DNA of 64,000 nt from Brevibacterium yomogidense (GCF_900163715.1 NZ_FWFF01000001.1:372001-436000), one strand, 5' to 3'. Positions 24,501 through 35,385 are shown, numbered from the stretch's first letter. Numbers and translations are program-made. Notes: generated by a model from the sequence alone, not told the origin.

Positions 24501-24828
24501 GAGTGACAACAGACGGAGACATTACCAGCAAGACGGGCCATCGCACCAATCGAGATCCCGGCGCACCCCACTCCAGCCGCCATTCACCTGCCGGACATCT
24601 CACAGACACATTCTCAGGTGCCGCCGTCCAACCCGCCACCTGAGGCGCGCACATGCGGATCGGATCGCTCCACCAGCCCCGATGCCCTGATGCGCACAGC
24701 ACGCATAGGGTGAGGACTCAGGATCGTCGCGTTAGCATGGAGTGCTGATGTGCCGTGCGCCGCAGCGCTCACCTGTGCCCGTCGCCGGTGTGACCCGGCA
24801 GACAGACTGAACTCGGAAAGGAGGCGTC
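24501..24828. other. Intergenic between tRNA-Leu and fhaA; promoter region
   Basis: 328 bp between divergent tRNA-Leu and fhaA; it must hold the tRNA promoter and the promoter of the seven-gene fhaA-pknB operon. A weak -10 candidate is TAGCAT (24733-24738) with GTGAGG upstream. A strong ribosome site, AAAGGAGG, lies at 24818-24824 or so. No coding sequence seen. Confidence 0.4.
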
Positions 24829-25761
24829 GTGGGGGTTCTCGACCGTTTCGAACGCGGAATCGACCGCGTGGTCAACGGTGCCTTCGCGCGCGCGTTCCGC
24901 TCTCAGGTGGAACCGGTCGAACTCGCTTCGGCCCTGCGCCGCGAGGCGGACAATCGCGCCGCCGTCGTGTCCCGTGGACGGACACTCACCGCGAACTCCT
25001 ACGCGGTGGAGCTGTCCAGCGGGGACCTGGACCGCCTGGGTCCCGTCTCATCCGAGCTCCGCCAGGACCTGCGACAGGTCGTCGGCGATCATGCGATCGA
25101 GCAGGGCTACAGCTTCGTGGGGCCCGTCGCGGTGACCTTCGAGGTCGCAGACGACCTCGACACCGGTATGTACCGCGTACGCGCGACCACGCGCCGCCCG
25201 GACGGCTCACCGGCGGCCCAGCCCGCGAACCGCGGCGGCTACGATCCGCCGTCCCGCTCCAACCCGGTGGTCCCGGAGCAGTACGAAGCGCAGTCGGGAC
25301 CGGTCTCCGCCCCGCAGAGCCAGGCCTCCCCGCAGCGCGCACCGGCCGCCGCACCGGCACCGAGCGTCGCCCACGCACACCCCGCTCCCGAGGCCCCGGG
25401 CAGCCGCCGTCGCGGCGCCCCGACCGAAGCCCCGGCCGCGCCCCCGGCACGTCCCGCACGACCTGCCTTCACCCCCACCGTGACCGCCCAGGGACAGGTC
25501 CACCGACTCTCCCAGGGGACCACCGTGTTCGGTCGCTCCGCGAACAGCGCGGACGTCGTCATCGACGATCCGGGCATGTCGCGCCGGCACTTCGAGATCA
25601 CCGTGTCCGGCGACCAGGCGGTCGCCACCGACCTCGGGTCGACGAACGGCACGCACATGAGCGGCCGCCCCATCGGCTCCGTCTCGCTGTCGGAGGGCTC
25701 CGTGCTCACCGCCGGCGACACCCCCGTCACCTACTCCGAGGCAGGCCGCTTCAGTGAGTGA
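24829..25761 (+). CDS. fhaA: FhaA: DUF3662 and FHA domain protein
   Basis: 310-residue phosphothreonine-binding protein linked to Ser/Thr kinase control of wall synthesis (in mycobacteria it binds phosphorylated MviN). GTG at 24829 follows AAAGGAGG. N-terminal DUF3662 domain: VLDRFERGIDRVVNGAFARAFRSQVEPVELASALRREADN. A Pro/Ala-rich linker (about 125-215) follows, then an FHA domain from about 225: VFGRSANSADVVIDDPGMSRRHFEI and DLGSTNGTHMSG. First gene of a seven-gene operon whose members mostly overlap by 4-8 nt. Confidence 0.95.
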   Translation: MGVLDRFERGIDRVVNGAFARAFRSQVEPVELASALRREADNRAAVVSRGRTLTANSYAVELSSGDLDRLGPVSSELRQDLRQVVGDHAIEQGYSFVGPVAVTFEVADDLDTGMYRVRATTRRPDGSPAAQPANRGGYDPPSRSNPVVPEQYEAQSGPVSAPQSQASPQRAPAAAPAPSVAHAHPAPEAPGSRRRGAPTEAPAAPPARPARPAFTPTVTAQGQVHRLSQGTTVFGRSANSADVVIDDPGMSRRHFEITVSGDQAVATDLGSTNGTHMSGRPIGSVSLSEGSVLTAGDTPVTYSEAGRFSE

Positions 25762-26257
25762 GTTCACCGTCACAGTGCTGCGGTTCGCACTCTTCGCACT
25801 GCTCTGGCTCTTCGTCTTCCTCATCGCGGGAGTGCTGCGGCAGGACCTCTTCGGTCCCCGTGTCGCCCGCAATCGCCGGGACCGCCGACGCGGGCGCGCC
25901 GCTGCCGAGGCTCCGGCCGCCGCCGCGCACGGTGCAGCACAGCCGCAGCAGCAGTCCGCATTCAGCTCCTCACCCACGCTCGTGGTGACCTCCGGACGGC
26001 AGAGCGGGTTCTCCCTGCTCATGTCCGCGGGACAGCTGACGATCGGGCGGGCGGACGACTCCGGCTTCGTCATCGAGGACGACTTCGCCTCATCCCACCA
26101 CGCCCGCATCTACCCCCAGGCCGGTGCCTGGGTGGTCGAGGACGCGGGCTCGACGAATGGGACGTACGTGGGGAGCACGCGCCTGACGCAGCCCACACGC
26201 ATCGAGCCCGGCATGCCGATCACGATCGGTCACACGACGATGGAGCTGCGCGCGTGA
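25754..26257 (+). CDS. fhaB: FhaB: membrane-anchored FHA domain protein
   Basis: 167 residues. GTG at 25754 overlaps the fhaA stop by 8 nt. One N-terminal membrane helix (VLRFALFALLWLFVFLIAGVL), a short basic stretch (FGPRVARNRRDRRRGR), then an FHA domain: LTIGRADDSGFVIEDDFASSHHARI and DAGSTNGTYVGSTRL. In mycobacteria the equivalent (FipA) links kinase signalling to the divisome. Translationally coupled to pstP through a GTGA overlap. Confidence 0.95.
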   Translation: MSEFTVTVLRFALFALLWLFVFLIAGVLRQDLFGPRVARNRRDRRRGRAAAEAPAAAAHGAAQPQQQSAFSSSPTLVVTSGRQSGFSLLMSAGQLTIGRADDSGFVIEDDFASSHHARIYPQAGAWVVEDAGSTNGTYVGSTRLTQPTRIEPGMPITIGHTTMELRA

Positions 26258-27906
26258 ACGCACAGAGCACCACTTCCCCGCACTCCAGCGTGCCGACCTT
26301 CCACTTCGCAGCGCGCTCGGACACCGGCCAGGTGCGCAAGAACAACCAGGACTCCGGCTACGCGGGCGCTCACCTCCTCCTCATCGCGGACGGCATGGGC
26401 GGTCACGCCGGCGGCGACGTCGCCTCCGCGATCACCGTCAGCCGCCTGACCTTCCTCGACGAAGCGGACCACGACGGCAGGGTCCTCGACGACCTCAAGG
26501 CCGCGATCCTCGCCGCTAACGACCAGATCGGCCGCGCCGTGGTCGAGCAGAGCGAGCTCGCAGGCATGGGCACCACCGTCACGGCTCTCCTGCAGGCCGG
26601 CGACCGGCTGGCGCTGGCCCACATCGGCGATTCCCGCGCCTACGTCATGCACAAGGGCGAGATCATCCAGGTGACGCAGGACCACACCTTCGTGCAGATG
26701 CTCGTGGACGAGGGCCGCATCACGCTCGAAGAGGCGGACACCCACCCCCAGCGCAGCGTCGTCATGCGCGTGCTCGGCGACGTCGGGGCGGCCCCGGAAC
26801 TCGACCTGTCCTTCCACGACGCCGTGCCGGGCGACCGCTGGATGCTGTGCTCCGACGGACTCACGGGCTTCGCGTCCATGCAGGACATCCACGACACCCT
26901 CGCGACGGTCGCCGATCCCGGCGACTGCTGCGAGAGGCTCATCGAGCTGGCGCTGGCCGGCGGCGGCGGGGACAACGTCACCGTCGTGGTCGGGGACGTC
27001 CTCGATCCGTCCGACGACGTCGACATCGACGACTTCGGCGAGGCGGTGGGCTCCGTCCGCGTCAATCCGTCCTACGCACTCCTGGGCGGCCAGAGGACCG
27101 ACAGCACCGACACCGGTCAGATGGACGTCATCTTCGATGAGGTGGAGGCCCCCACGGTCCCCATCGAGGGCCTCGCCACTCCCCCGCCCGAACCGCCGAG
27201 CGCGGCGACGTCCGGATCCGACGACACGGACGCGACCACCGCGGCCCTCGCAGCTCCGGCCGCGACCGCCACCGCCACGGCGACCCGCACCTCGGCGGAC
27301 GATCCCGAGGACACCGAGGTGCCGCCCGACGAGGCGGCCACCGCCCCGCGCAGCGCCCGGTCGGCCGTGCGGGACGACGACCACTGGGACGAGGACGCCG
27401 ACCTCGCGGACTGGGGCGACGAGTCCCCGCGCCGGCGCCGCCCGTGGATCACCGTCCTCATCGCCGGAGTCGTCGTCCTGGCGATCGTCGTGGCAGCCCT
27501 GTCCGGGTGGCGCTACGTGCAGTCCCAGTACTACGTCGCAGCGTCCGACGGGACGGTCGCGGTGTACCAGGGCCTCCCGCAGTCGCTGGGCCCCATCGAA
27601 CTCTCGTCGCTCGAGGAGAGCACGGACGTCACGGTCACGGACCTGTCGACGTTCTCGCAGCAGCGCCTCGAGGCCACGATCCCCGCCGACTCCCGCGACG
27701 CGGCGACCGACGTCGTCGACACGCTCCGTGCGGAGGCGACCCGCAACGCCGGCTCCGTCGCAGGCGAGACCACCGAGCAGACGGGCGAGGACCCCGCGCC
27801 GTCGCCGTCGGGAGAGAACGGCGTCTCCGGAGGCGTCGCAGACGAATCGGAGACGTCCGGAGCCCGGAACGGCGCCACGATGGACCGGGGAGAGGCGGAG
27901 AGATGA
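26254..27906 (+). CDS. pstP: PP2C-family Ser/Thr phosphatase PstP
   Basis: 550-residue membrane phosphatase that reverses PknA/PknB phosphorylation. The PP2C domain (about 15-250) has SDTGQVRKNNQDSGY, LIADGMGGHAGG, GMGTTVTALL, HIGDSRAYV, CSDGLTGF and GGGDNVTVVV, including the metal-binding Asp residues. An acidic, low-complexity linker (about 255-385) follows, then one membrane helix (ITVLIAGVVVLAIVVAALSG) and a small extracellular domain of about 130 residues. GTG start overlaps fhaB; stop overlaps the next ATG. Confidence 0.95.
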   Translation: MNAQSTTSPHSSVPTFHFAARSDTGQVRKNNQDSGYAGAHLLLIADGMGGHAGGDVASAITVSRLTFLDEADHDGRVLDDLKAAILAANDQIGRAVVEQSELAGMGTTVTALLQAGDRLALAHIGDSRAYVMHKGEIIQVTQDHTFVQMLVDEGRITLEEADTHPQRSVVMRVLGDVGAAPELDLSFHDAVPGDRWMLCSDGLTGFASMQDIHDTLATVADPGDCCERLIELALAGGGGDNVTVVVGDVLDPSDDVDIDDFGEAVGSVRVNPSYALLGGQRTDSTDTGQMDVIFDEVEAPTVPIEGLATPPPEPPSAATSGSDDTDATTAALAAPAATATATATRTSADDPEDTEVPPDEAATAPRSARSAVRDDDHWDEDADLADWGDESPRRRRPWITVLIAGVVVLAIVVAALSGWRYVQSQYYVAASDGTVAVYQGLPQSLGPIELSSLEESTDVTVTDLSTFSQQRLEATIPADSRDAATDVVDTLRAEATRNAGSVAGETTEQTGEDPAPSPSGENGVSGGVADESETSGARNGATMDRGEAER

Positions 27907-29468
27907 CCATGCCTTCCCCGTCCAGCGCCGTCCGCGGACCGAGGAAGCACCGTGTCTCAGAGCTCCTGCTGATCCTCCTCGCAGTCGTCATATCCGCGGG
28001 CGCCTATGCGCTCGTCGGAGTGGGCACCACCGACGAGATCCCGGCGAACGTCTACTCGTACACGATCTGGCTCGCCGTGCTCGGCGTGGCGCTCCACGTC
28101 GTCGTGTGGTGGCGCGCGTCCTACGCGGACCCCGTGCTCGTGCCCATCGCGGTCCTGCTCAACGGGATCGGGCTCGCGATGATCTACCGCATCGACATGG
28201 CGCTGGAGAGCAGCGCGGCGACCTCCCAGCTGGTCTGGATGACCCTGGGCACCGTGCTGGCCGCGCTCGTCATCGTGTTCCTGCGCGACCACCGGCTGCT
28301 GCGCCGCTACACCTACACCTCCGGGTTCGCCGCGCTGGTGCTCCTGCTGCTGCCGCTCATCCCGGGGCTGGGTCGCACGGTCAACGGCGCCCGCATCTGG
28401 ATCTTCATCGGCCCGATGTCGTTCCAGCCCGGTGAGATCGCGAAGATCCTCCTGGCGATCTTCTTCGCCGGGTACCTCGTCGCCTACCGCGACCAGATGG
28501 TGCTCGCCGGCCCGAAGATCCTGGGGCTGCAGTTCCCGCGCCTGCGCGACATGGGCCCCATCCTCATCGCCTGGGTCGCGAGCGTCGGCATCCTCGTCTT
28601 CCAGCGCGACCTGGGCACATCCCTGCTGTACTTCGGCCTGTTCGTCGCGATGCTCTACGTCGCCACGGCGAAGAAGACCTGGATCTTCCTGGGGCTCGGC
28701 ATGTTCGCCGCGGGCGCGCTGGTCGCCACCCAGCTCTTCTCCCACGTCCAGCAGCGCATCGACGGCTGGCTCAACGCCCTGACGTCGGAGGAGTACAACA
28801 AGACCCCCGGCGGCTCGTACCAGCTGGTGCAGGGACTCTTCGGCATGTCCGACGGCGGACTGCTCGGCAACGGGCTCGGCGAGGGCCGGCCCCAGGTCGT
28901 CCCCTACGCGAACTCCGACTTCATCTTCGCGTCGCTGGGTGAGGAGCTCGGCATGATCGGGCTGTTCGCCCTCCTGCTGCTGTACGTGCTCCTGTTCGAG
29001 CGCGGCATGAAGATCGCCTCCGCCTCCCGCGACGGGTTCGGCAAGCTCTTCGCCACCGGCGTGAGCTTCACGATCGCGCTGCAGTGCTTCATCGTCATCG
29101 GCGGAGTCACGCGGCTCATCCCGCTCACCGGCCTCACCACGCCGTTCCTCGCCCACGGCGGCAGCTCGCTGGTCGCGAACTGGATCATCATCGGACTGCT
29201 CCTGCGCATCAGCGACAACGCCCGCCGGCCCCAGGAGGAGTTCGCCACCGGCGTGCTCCCGACGCTGGCCGTGGAGGACGCGCCGTCAGCGGACAGCGCG
29301 GAGGCCGACACCATGATCCATCCTCGACTGGGGAATCAGCCCCACGCGGGCAGCCAGCCCGACTCAGGGAACCAGCCCCACGCAGGCAGCCAGCCCCAGC
29401 CGGTGAACCAGCCCCCCTCGGGGAACCGCCCGGGCACGGACCACACCTCGGAAGGGGGTCGCGCATGA
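27903..29468 (+). CDS. rodA: RodA/FtsW-family peptidoglycan glycosyltransferase
   Basis: 521-residue polytopic SEDS protein polymerising lipid II, partner of the class B PBP encoded next. Core motifs: GRTVNGARIWIFIGPMSFQPGEIAKI (Pro-Gly-Glu loop), FQRDLGTSLLYFG (with the essential Asp), YANSDFIFASLGEELGMIG, GVTRLIPLTGLTTPFLAHGGSSLVANW. The C-terminal tail from about residue 470 is a repeated NQPHAGSQP-type low-complexity segment. ATG overlaps the pstP stop. Called RodA rather than FtsW by operon position; sequence alone does not fully separate them. Confidence 0.94.
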   Translation: MTMPSPSSAVRGPRKHRVSELLLILLAVVISAGAYALVGVGTTDEIPANVYSYTIWLAVLGVALHVVVWWRASYADPVLVPIAVLLNGIGLAMIYRIDMALESSAATSQLVWMTLGTVLAALVIVFLRDHRLLRRYTYTSGFAALVLLLLPLIPGLGRTVNGARIWIFIGPMSFQPGEIAKILLAIFFAGYLVAYRDQMVLAGPKILGLQFPRLRDMGPILIAWVASVGILVFQRDLGTSLLYFGLFVAMLYVATAKKTWIFLGLGMFAAGALVATQLFSHVQQRIDGWLNALTSEEYNKTPGGSYQLVQGLFGMSDGGLLGNGLGEGRPQVVPYANSDFIFASLGEELGMIGLFALLLLYVLLFERGMKIASASRDGFGKLFATGVSFTIALQCFIVIGGVTRLIPLTGLTTPFLAHGGSSLVANWIIIGLLLRISDNARRPQEEFATGVLPTLAVEDAPSADSAEADTMIHPRLGNQPHAGSQPDSGNQPHAGSQPQPVNQPPSGNRPGTDHTSEGGRA

Positions 29469-30937
29469 ACAAGGCACTCCGGCACGTCTCCGTCGTCGGG
29501 CTCGTGATGTTCGCGCTCCTCTTCGGCTCCACGAGCTACGTCCAGTTCTTCGCGGCGCAGTCGCTCAGCGAGCATGAGCTCAACAACCGCACGATCATCG
29601 ACGAGCTGTCACGGGAGCGCGGCCCGATCCTGGTCGACGGCACCCCGGTCGCGTACTCGGTGCCGACGGACTCGACGTACGAGTTCCAACGCACCTACGG
29701 CGCGGACAGCCTGCCCGCGGAGCAGTACGCGGGCCTCACCGGGTACTTCTCCGTCGTGTCCGGCGCCAGTGGGCTCGAGCGCACGGAGAACGGGCTCCTG
29801 TCCGGCACCGACGACGCGCTCTTCTACGACAAGGTGCGTTCGATCTTCACCGGCGAGCAGCCCATGGGCGCCGCTGTGGAGCTCACGATCGATCCCGCCG
29901 CGCAGACCGCCGCATACCAGGGCCTGGGCGGCCAGAAGGGCGCCGTCGCGGCCATCGACCCCAAGACGGGCCGCGTGCTCGCACTGGCGTCGACGCCCGG
30001 CTGGGACCCCAACGCGCTGGCCTCGCACGACTCCGAGCAAGCGCAGGGCGCCTACAACTCGCTCATCGACGACCCCGACAACCCGGCCTACAACCGGGCG
30101 ATCGGCGGCAACCTCTACCCACCGGGGTCGACCTTCAAGATCATCACAGCGGCAGCGGCACTCGAATCGGGCGACTACACGAAGGACTCGGAGCTCGAGG
30201 GCCCCGCGGAGCTCGACCTCCCGGAGACCAGCGCGACGATCCGCAACTCCGGCGGCGGCTCGTGCGGCGCGGGCGACTCCATCACGCTCCAGCAGTCACT
30301 CGTCGTCTCCTGCAACACCTCCTTCGCCCAGCTGGGCATGGACGTCGGCGGCGACGCGCTGGAGGAGCAGGCACGGAAGTTCGGCTTCGGCCAGGACCTC
30401 ACGATCCCCCTGCGGGTGACACCGTCCTCCTTCCCCGGCGAGCTCAACGCCCCCCAGACCGCGCAGTCCGCGCTGGGCCAGTTCGAGGTCCGCGCGACCC
30501 CGCTGCAGATGGCGATGGTGTCCGCCGGCGTCGCGAACGACGGCGTCGTCATGAGGCCCCAGCTCATCGACAACGTCCGCAACTCCCGCACGCTCGATTC
30601 GATCTCCGAGCTGAAGCCGCAGGAGTTCTCGCGGGCGGTCAGCTCCGATTCCGCGGAGCAGCTCACAGACATGATGGTGGAACAGGTGAACAGTGGAACG
30701 GGCCAGGTGGCTCAGATCCCCGGAGCCGAGGTTGGCGGCAAGACGGGCACGGCCCAGCACGCGGAGGGCGCAGCGCCGCACGCGTGGTTCACCTCGTTCG
30801 CGAAGACGGAGGATGACCAGGAGGTCGCAGTCGCCGTGGTGGTGGAGAGCGGCGGCAGCGCCGGCAGTGAAGCATCGGGAGCCCGCGTCGCCGGACCGAT
30901 AGCGAAGAATGTGATGGAAGCGGTGATCAACGGATGA
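29465..30937 (+). CDS. pbpA: Class B penicillin-binding protein PbpA
   Basis: 490-residue transpeptidase cross-linking peptidoglycan. N-terminal membrane anchor ([22 protein letters not shown]), a short N-terminal domain, then the transpeptidase domain with catalytic STFK (Ser 222), SCN, and KTGTAQHA. Length fits mycobacterial PbpA. ATG overlaps the rodA stop by 4 nt and its own stop overlaps pknA, so SEDS polymerase and PBP are made together. A candidate beta-lactam target. Confidence 0.96.
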   Translation: MNKALRHVSVVGLVMFALLFGSTSYVQFFAAQSLSEHELNNRTIIDELSRERGPILVDGTPVAYSVPTDSTYEFQRTYGADSLPAEQYAGLTGYFSVVSGASGLERTENGLLSGTDDALFYDKVRSIFTGEQPMGAAVELTIDPAAQTAAYQGLGGQKGAVAAIDPKTGRVLALASTPGWDPNALASHDSEQAQGAYNSLIDDPDNPAYNRAIGGNLYPPGSTFKIITAAAALESGDYTKDSELEGPAELDLPETSATIRNSGGGSCGAGDSITLQQSLVVSCNTSFAQLGMDVGGDALEEQARKFGFGQDLTIPLRVTPSSFPGELNAPQTAQSALGQFEVRATPLQMAMVSAGVANDGVVMRPQLIDNVRNSRTLDSISELKPQEFSRAVSSDSAEQLTDMMVEQVNSGTGQVAQIPGAEVGGKTGTAQHAEGAAPHAWFTSFAKTEDDQEVAVAVVVESGGSAGSEASGARVAGPIAKNVMEAVING

Positions 30938-32814
30938 GGCCACAGCCGGGAACCGTGCTGGGAGGACGCTACGACCTCACCAGCCGCATCGCCGTCGGAG
31001 GAATGGGCGAGGTCTGGAAGGGCCGCGACAAGGTCATCGACCGGGAGGTCGCGGCGAAGATCCTCAAGGAGGAGTACCTGAGCGATCAGGGCTTCCTCGA
31101 CAGGTTCCGCGCGGAGGCGCGCAGCATGGGTGCTGTGTCCCACCCCGGGATCGCCTCCGTGTTCGACTACGGCGAGGAGACGGGTTCGCCCTACCTCGTC
31201 ATGGAGTACGTGCCGGGTGAGCCGCTGTCCGCGCTCATCGACCGCAACGGAGTGCTGCCCGAGGACGATGTCCTCGAGCTCATCGCACAGTCCGCGGAGG
31301 CGCTGGGGTCTGCCCACCGGTCGGGGGTCGTGCACCGCGATGTGAAGCCGGGCAACATCCTCGTGACGCCGGACTTCCGCGTGAAGCTCACCGACTTCGG
31401 CATCGCGCGCGTCGCGGATCAGGCTCCGCTGACCAAGACCGGCCAGGTCATGGGCACCGCGCAGTACCTCGCACCCGAGCAGGCCACGGGCAAGGGCTCC
31501 ACGCCCAAGTCCGATCTGTATTCGCTGGGCATCATCATGTACGAGGCGCTGGCCGGGCGTCGCCCGTTCACCGGCGACTCGCAGGTCGCCATCGCGATCG
31601 CCCAGGTCAATACGACTGCACCCGAACTGCCGGACACGGTCTCCGAACCGATCCGCAGGCTCGTGGCGAGTCTGCTCAGCAAGAAGCAGGACCAGCGCCC
31701 GGACTCCGGCGAGGCACTCGCGAAGGCCGCCCGATCGCTGCGCTCCGGAGACACCGCCGGCGCCGAGGCCGCAGTTCCGCAGATGCTCGCGGGCGCGGCT
31801 GCCGGTGCGGCCGCCTCGGACGCCGTCACGCGCGCCTTCCACCAGCCCGGTGACGAGGCGACGCGGGTCATGGACCCGGCGGCGGCCTCGGCGGCGGCAG
31901 CTCCGGCAGCCGCACCCACGACGGAGACCCGCGCGCTTCCGCAGCAGGGCGAACTCGATGAGAATCCCGAAGGGGAGCTCGACGAGGACGACAAGAAGAT
32001 GGGCACCGGGATGAAGGTGACCATTGGCGTGCTCATCGCGCTGGTGATCGCGGGACTGGTGTGGGTCGGGTGGATCTTCTTCGGATCCCCCGGCGAGCCG
32101 GAGCCCACGGGGACCACGACGCCCACGGCGGAGTCGACCGAGGAAGACGCGACCATCGAGATCGACCCGAACGACTACGTCGGCCAGTCCGAGGGGACGG
32201 CGACGCGGAACCTCGAGCAGCAGGGGCTCGTCGTCGAGTCCGTGGAGGCGGAGTCTCAGCAGGCCGCCGGCACCGTGACGAACGTCCGCTCCGGCAACAA
32301 CGGCTACGTGTTCTCCGAGGGCGACACCATCACGATCGAGGTGTCCTCCGGCCCCGCCGAGGCGCCTGAGCCCGAACCGGAACCGGAGGAGCCGGGCAGC
32401 GATTCGGGATCCGACTCCGACAGCGATTCCGGATCGGACGGCGGCAGCGAAGGCGGCTCGGACTCGAGCAGCGGCTCCGACAGCGGCAGCGACTCGGGAT
32501 CCGATTCCGGCAGCAACGGCGGTTCCAACTCCGGTTCCGGCAGCGACTCCGGCAGCAGCGGTGGCTCAGGTACCAACAGCGATTCTGGTTCGAACGGCGG
32601 CAGTGACAGCGGTTCCGATCCCGGCGCGGAATCTGACGCCGGTTCGAACGGCGGCAGCAACGGCGGTTCAGATTCTGGGAGCAACAGCGGTTCAGGATCC
32701 GACGACGGCGCTGGTTCCGGCTCCGACGGCGGCAGCAACGGCGGCGGCGATGAAGACGTGCAGTTCGGTTCGGAGAACTTCCGCACCGATGCAGCGAACG
32801 GAGGCCATCCATGA
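30934..32814 (+). CDS. pknA: Ser/Thr protein kinase PknA-type with one PASTA domain and a Ser-Asp repeat tail
   Basis: 626 residues. Kinase domain about 12-270: glycine loop [12 protein letters not shown], Lys 42, [30 protein letters not shown]. One membrane helix ([22 protein letters not shown]) at about 365-387. Outside the membrane there is a single PASTA-like domain ([24 protein letters not shown]), then about 120 residues of Ser/Asp/Gly repeats ([12 protein letters not shown]). The repeat tail is unusual; PknA of mycobacteria has no PASTA domain and only a short tail. Starts by overlap with pbpA and ends overlapping pknB. Confidence 0.92.
   Translation: MRPQPGTVLGGRYDLTSRIAVGGMGEVWKGRDKVIDREVAAKILKEEYLSDQGFLDRFRAEARSMGAVSHPGIASVFDYGEETGSPYLVMEYVPGEPLSALIDRNGVLPEDDVLELIAQSAEALGSAHRSGVVHRDVKPGNILVTPDFRVKLTDFGIARVADQAPLTKTGQVMGTAQYLAPEQATGKGSTPKSDLYSLGIIMYEALAGRRPFTGDSQVAIAIAQVNTTAPELPDTVSEPIRRLVASLLSKKQDQRPDSGEALAKAARSLRSGDTAGAEAAVPQMLAGAAAGAAASDAVTRAFHQPGDEATRVMDPAAASAAAAPAAAPTTETRALPQQGELDENPEGELDEDDKKMGTGMKVTIGVLIALVIAGLVWVGWIFFGSPGEPEPTGTTTPTAESTEEDATIEIDPNDYVGQSEGTATRNLEQQGLVVESVEAESQQAAGTVTNVRSGNNGYVFSEGDTITIEVSSGPAEAPEPEPEPEEPGSDSGSDSDSDSGSDGGSEGGSDSSSGSDSGSDSGSDSGSNGGSNSGSGSDSGSSGGSGTNSDSGSNGGSDSGSDPGAESDAGSNGGSNGGSDSGSNSGSGSDDGAGSGSDGGSNGGGDEDVQFGSENFRTDAANGGHP
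32394..32756 (+). repeat. Ser-Asp/Gly-coding low-complexity repeat in pknA
   Basis: Irregular six-base-like repeats (GATTCC, GGATCC, GGCAGC, GGTTCC) encode SD, SG and NGG units. The repeat stays in frame for about 120 codons. Length variation between strains would be expected. Confidence 0.8.
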
Positions 32815-34718
32815 GCGAGGTCCGCAAGCTGTCCGATCGCTATGAGATCCGACGGGTCATCGGCCGCGGCGGTATGGCCGAGGTCCACGAGGGCGTCGAC
32901 ACCCGTTTGGGCCGACGCGTCGCGATCAAGCTGCTGCGCTCCGACCTCGCCCGCGATCCCAGCTTCCACACCCGGCTCGAGCGCGAGGCGCAGTCCGCTG
33001 CCAGCCTCAACCACCCGGGCATCGTGTCCGTGTACGACTCCGGCGAGGAGCAGTTCGCGGAGCCCGGCGGCGGGACGATCACGGTCCCGTTCATCGTCAT
33101 GGAGTACGTCGAGGGACAGACCCTTCGCCAGGTCCTGTCCGAGCACGGTCCCCTCACGGCCACCGAGGCACTCGACGTGGCGGCGGGGGTGCTCGCACCG
33201 CTCGAGTACAGCCATCGCAACGGCATCGTCCACCGAGACATCAAGCCGGCGAACGTGATGCTCACGCCCGAGGGCGACATCAAGGTGATGGACTTCGGGA
33301 TCGCCCGCGCGCTCGAGGACACCGGGTCGCTCACGCAGACCCAGTCCGTCGTGGGCACCGCCCAGTACCTGTCGCCGGAGCAGGCGCGCGGCGAAGTCGT
33401 CGACGCGCGCTCCGACCTCTATTCGACCGCGTGCCTGCTGTACGAGCTACTCACCGGACGCCCGCCGTTCGTGGGCGATTCCCAGCTGGCCGTGGCCTAT
33501 CAGCACGTCGGCGAGGCGCCGCAGGCACCGTCCACGCTCGTCCCCAGCATCCCGCCGGCGATCGACCGTCTGGTGATGCACGGCCTCGACAAGCAGCGGG
33601 ACTCGCGGTACCAGGATGCGCACGCCTTCCGCGAGGACGCCCTGGCTGCTCGTGACGGTCGCCCGCTGTCGATCGACGGCGAGGGTCCCGCGACTCAGCT
33701 CATGGCGGCATCCGCACCGGCTGCGGCGTGGGCCGATGCGCCGCCCACGCAGGCGGTCGAACAGCAGCCCGGTCCGCACACCGGGATGCTGGGCGAGATC
33801 GAGGAGAACCAGCAGGAGGAGAAGAAGAGCCGCACCTGGCTGTGGGTGGGCGGGGCTCTCCTGGCACTCGTGCTGGCCGGCCTGGGTCTGTGGATGTACA
33901 CGATGAATGCAGAGCAGGAGCCTCAGACCTTCGCACTCGAGGACATGTCCGACCGCGAGGCGAACGAGGCGGAGACCTATCTGGAGGGGCTCGGGCTGGT
34001 CGTCGGCAGGGAGGACCAGGCGGACGACGAGATCGACGAGGGCAACGTCGTGGAGACCGATCCCGCTTCCGGTTCCCAGGTCTCCGAGGGCGATCGCATC
34101 ACGATGTTCGTCTCCACCGGACCGGACAGCATCGAGGTGCCGGAGGTCGCAGGCGATACGGAGTCGCTCGCACGCCAGAAGATCGGCGACGCGGGGCTCA
34201 CCGCCGGCTCGAACATCGAGGAGAACTCCCCCGACGTGCCCGGCGGCGAGGTCATGGAGACCCGTCCCGGTGCCGGCACCGAGGTCCCCCGGGAGTCGAG
34301 CGTCGACCTCGTCCTGTCATCAGGTCAGGTCGAGGTTCCGGACGTCACCGGCATGACGGAGGAAGAGGCCTGCACGACGCTCGAGGGCGACGAGTACCAG
34401 CTCTCGTGCTCGGTCGAGGAGGAGGAGACCGGCGATCACGAGGCCGGCGAAGTCTTCGAGCAGGCCGCGCCCGCAGGCACGGACGTCGATCAGGGCTCGA
34501 CGGTGACCATCACGGTCGCCGAGGAAGAGGCGACCCCCAGCCCATCCCCGTCGACCCCCAGCCCGGGCTTCACCGTGGATCCGCCGCAGGTTCCGGGTCC
34601 CGGTGGCGACAACGGCAATGGCGATGACGGGAATGGCAACGGCGGGGGAGGCAGCGACAACCGCGGCTGGGGCAGCCTGACCCACGCCTGGGACCGCATC
34701 GTGTCGCGCGTGAGCTGA
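32811..34718 (+). CDS. pknB: Ser/Thr protein kinase PknB with PASTA domains
   Basis: 635-residue membrane kinase that senses wall fragments and controls growth and division. Kinase about 10-275: [13 protein letters not shown], Lys 40, [35 protein letters not shown]. Membrane helix [23 protein letters not shown] at about 342-364. Three extracellular PASTA units follow: from about 372, 441 ([23 protein letters not shown]) and 507 ([18 protein letters not shown]). A Pro/Gly/Asn tail ends the protein. Last gene of the operon; ATG overlaps pknA. Confidence 0.95.
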   Translation: MSEVRKLSDRYEIRRVIGRGGMAEVHEGVDTRLGRRVAIKLLRSDLARDPSFHTRLEREAQSAASLNHPGIVSVYDSGEEQFAEPGGGTITVPFIVMEYVEGQTLRQVLSEHGPLTATEALDVAAGVLAPLEYSHRNGIVHRDIKPANVMLTPEGDIKVMDFGIARALEDTGSLTQTQSVVGTAQYLSPEQARGEVVDARSDLYSTACLLYELLTGRPPFVGDSQLAVAYQHVGEAPQAPSTLVPSIPPAIDRLVMHGLDKQRDSRYQDAHAFREDALAARDGRPLSIDGEGPATQLMAASAPAAAWADAPPTQAVEQQPGPHTGMLGEIEENQQEEKKSRTWLWVGGALLALVLAGLGLWMYTMNAEQEPQTFALEDMSDREANEAETYLEGLGLVVGREDQADDEIDEGNVVETDPASGSQVSEGDRITMFVSTGPDSIEVPEVAGDTESLARQKIGDAGLTAGSNIEENSPDVPGGEVMETRPGAGTEVPRESSVDLVLSSGQVEVPDVTGMTEEEACTTLEGDEYQLSCSVEEEETGDHEAGEVFEQAAPAGTDVDQGSTVTITVAEEEATPSPSPSTPSPGFTVDPPQVPGPGGDNGNGDDGNGNGGGGSDNRGWGSLTHAWDRIVSRVS

Positions 34719-34784
34719 GATGGCTCGGCCCCTGGGCTGACATCCCCGGACCGCTGCGAGGGTCCAATCGCTCGTCCACACGAC

Positions 34785-34840
34785 TGACCGGTCACTTCTG
34801 CACAGATTCCAGCGAGATTCTGTGCAGAAGTGACCGGTCA
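34785..34840. terminator. Very long perfect hairpin between convergent genes
   Basis: A 22-bp perfect inverted repeat (34785-34806 with 34819-34840) and a 12-nt loop, 66 nt after pknB and 38 nt before the convergent flavin reductase stop. The arms begin TGACCGGTCACTTC. A related TGACGGGTCA follows at 34851-34860. No U-tract. Likely a bidirectional terminator, possibly a dispersed repeat; compare 57591-57640. Confidence 0.75.
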
Positions 34841-34878
34841 AGTTCATCCGTGACGGGTCAGTGATCCCCGCTCCTTCT

Positions 34879-35385
34879 TCAGCCAGCCATTGCATCACTG
34901 CTGTGCAATGTCGCGTACCCGCCGCGGAAGAACACGAGGGGATCAACCTCTTCGCGCGCGTGCATTCCCTTGACCTCACCGACCACGATGGAGTGATCTC
35001 CGCCGTCGTACTCGGCGTGCAGAGTGCAGTCGATCCAGGCGAGCGCTGCATCCAGGATCGGATTTCCCAGGTCGGAAGGTGCGTAGTGGATACCTGCGAA
35101 TTTGTCGGCTCCCGACTGTGCGAACGTCCGCGACAGCTGCTGCTGCTCGATGCCGAGCACGTTCACGCAGAAGCTGCCTGCCCCCTTGATCTTCGGCCAG
35201 CTCGTCGACGACAGTGCGGGATTGAATGTCACCAGCGGAGGATCGAGAGACAGCGACGTGAAGGACTGGCAGGTGAAACCCGCTGGCCCGGATTCGGTGT
35301 CCGCGGTGATGATGGTGATCCCTGAGCAGAAGTTGCCCATGATCTGTCGCATGCGCTCCGGCGATACGTCATTGTGTTCGTTCAT
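34879..35385 (-). CDS. Flavin reductase-like FMN-binding protein
   Basis: 168 residues from the ATG at 35385 behind GAAGGGAAG. Flavin-reductase fold signs: ERMRQIMGNFCSGITIITA, GFTCQSFTSLSLDPPLVTFNPA, FCVNVLGIEQQQLSRTFA, GDHSIVVGEVKGM. Members reduce FMN with NAD(P)H and supply it to a separate monooxygenase. A luciferase-like monooxygenase three genes upstream in the same direction is the obvious partner. A further upstream ATG (35466) exists but has no ribosome site and overlaps the next gene. Confidence 0.9.
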   Translation of the reverse strand: MNEHNDVSPERMRQIMGNFCSGITIITADTESGPAGFTCQSFTSLSLDPPLVTFNPALSSTSWPKIKGAGSFCVNVLGIEQQQLSRTFAQSGADKFAGIHYAPSDLGNPILDAALAWIDCTLHAEYDGGDHSIVVGEVKGMHAREEVDPLVFFRGGYATLHSSDAMAG

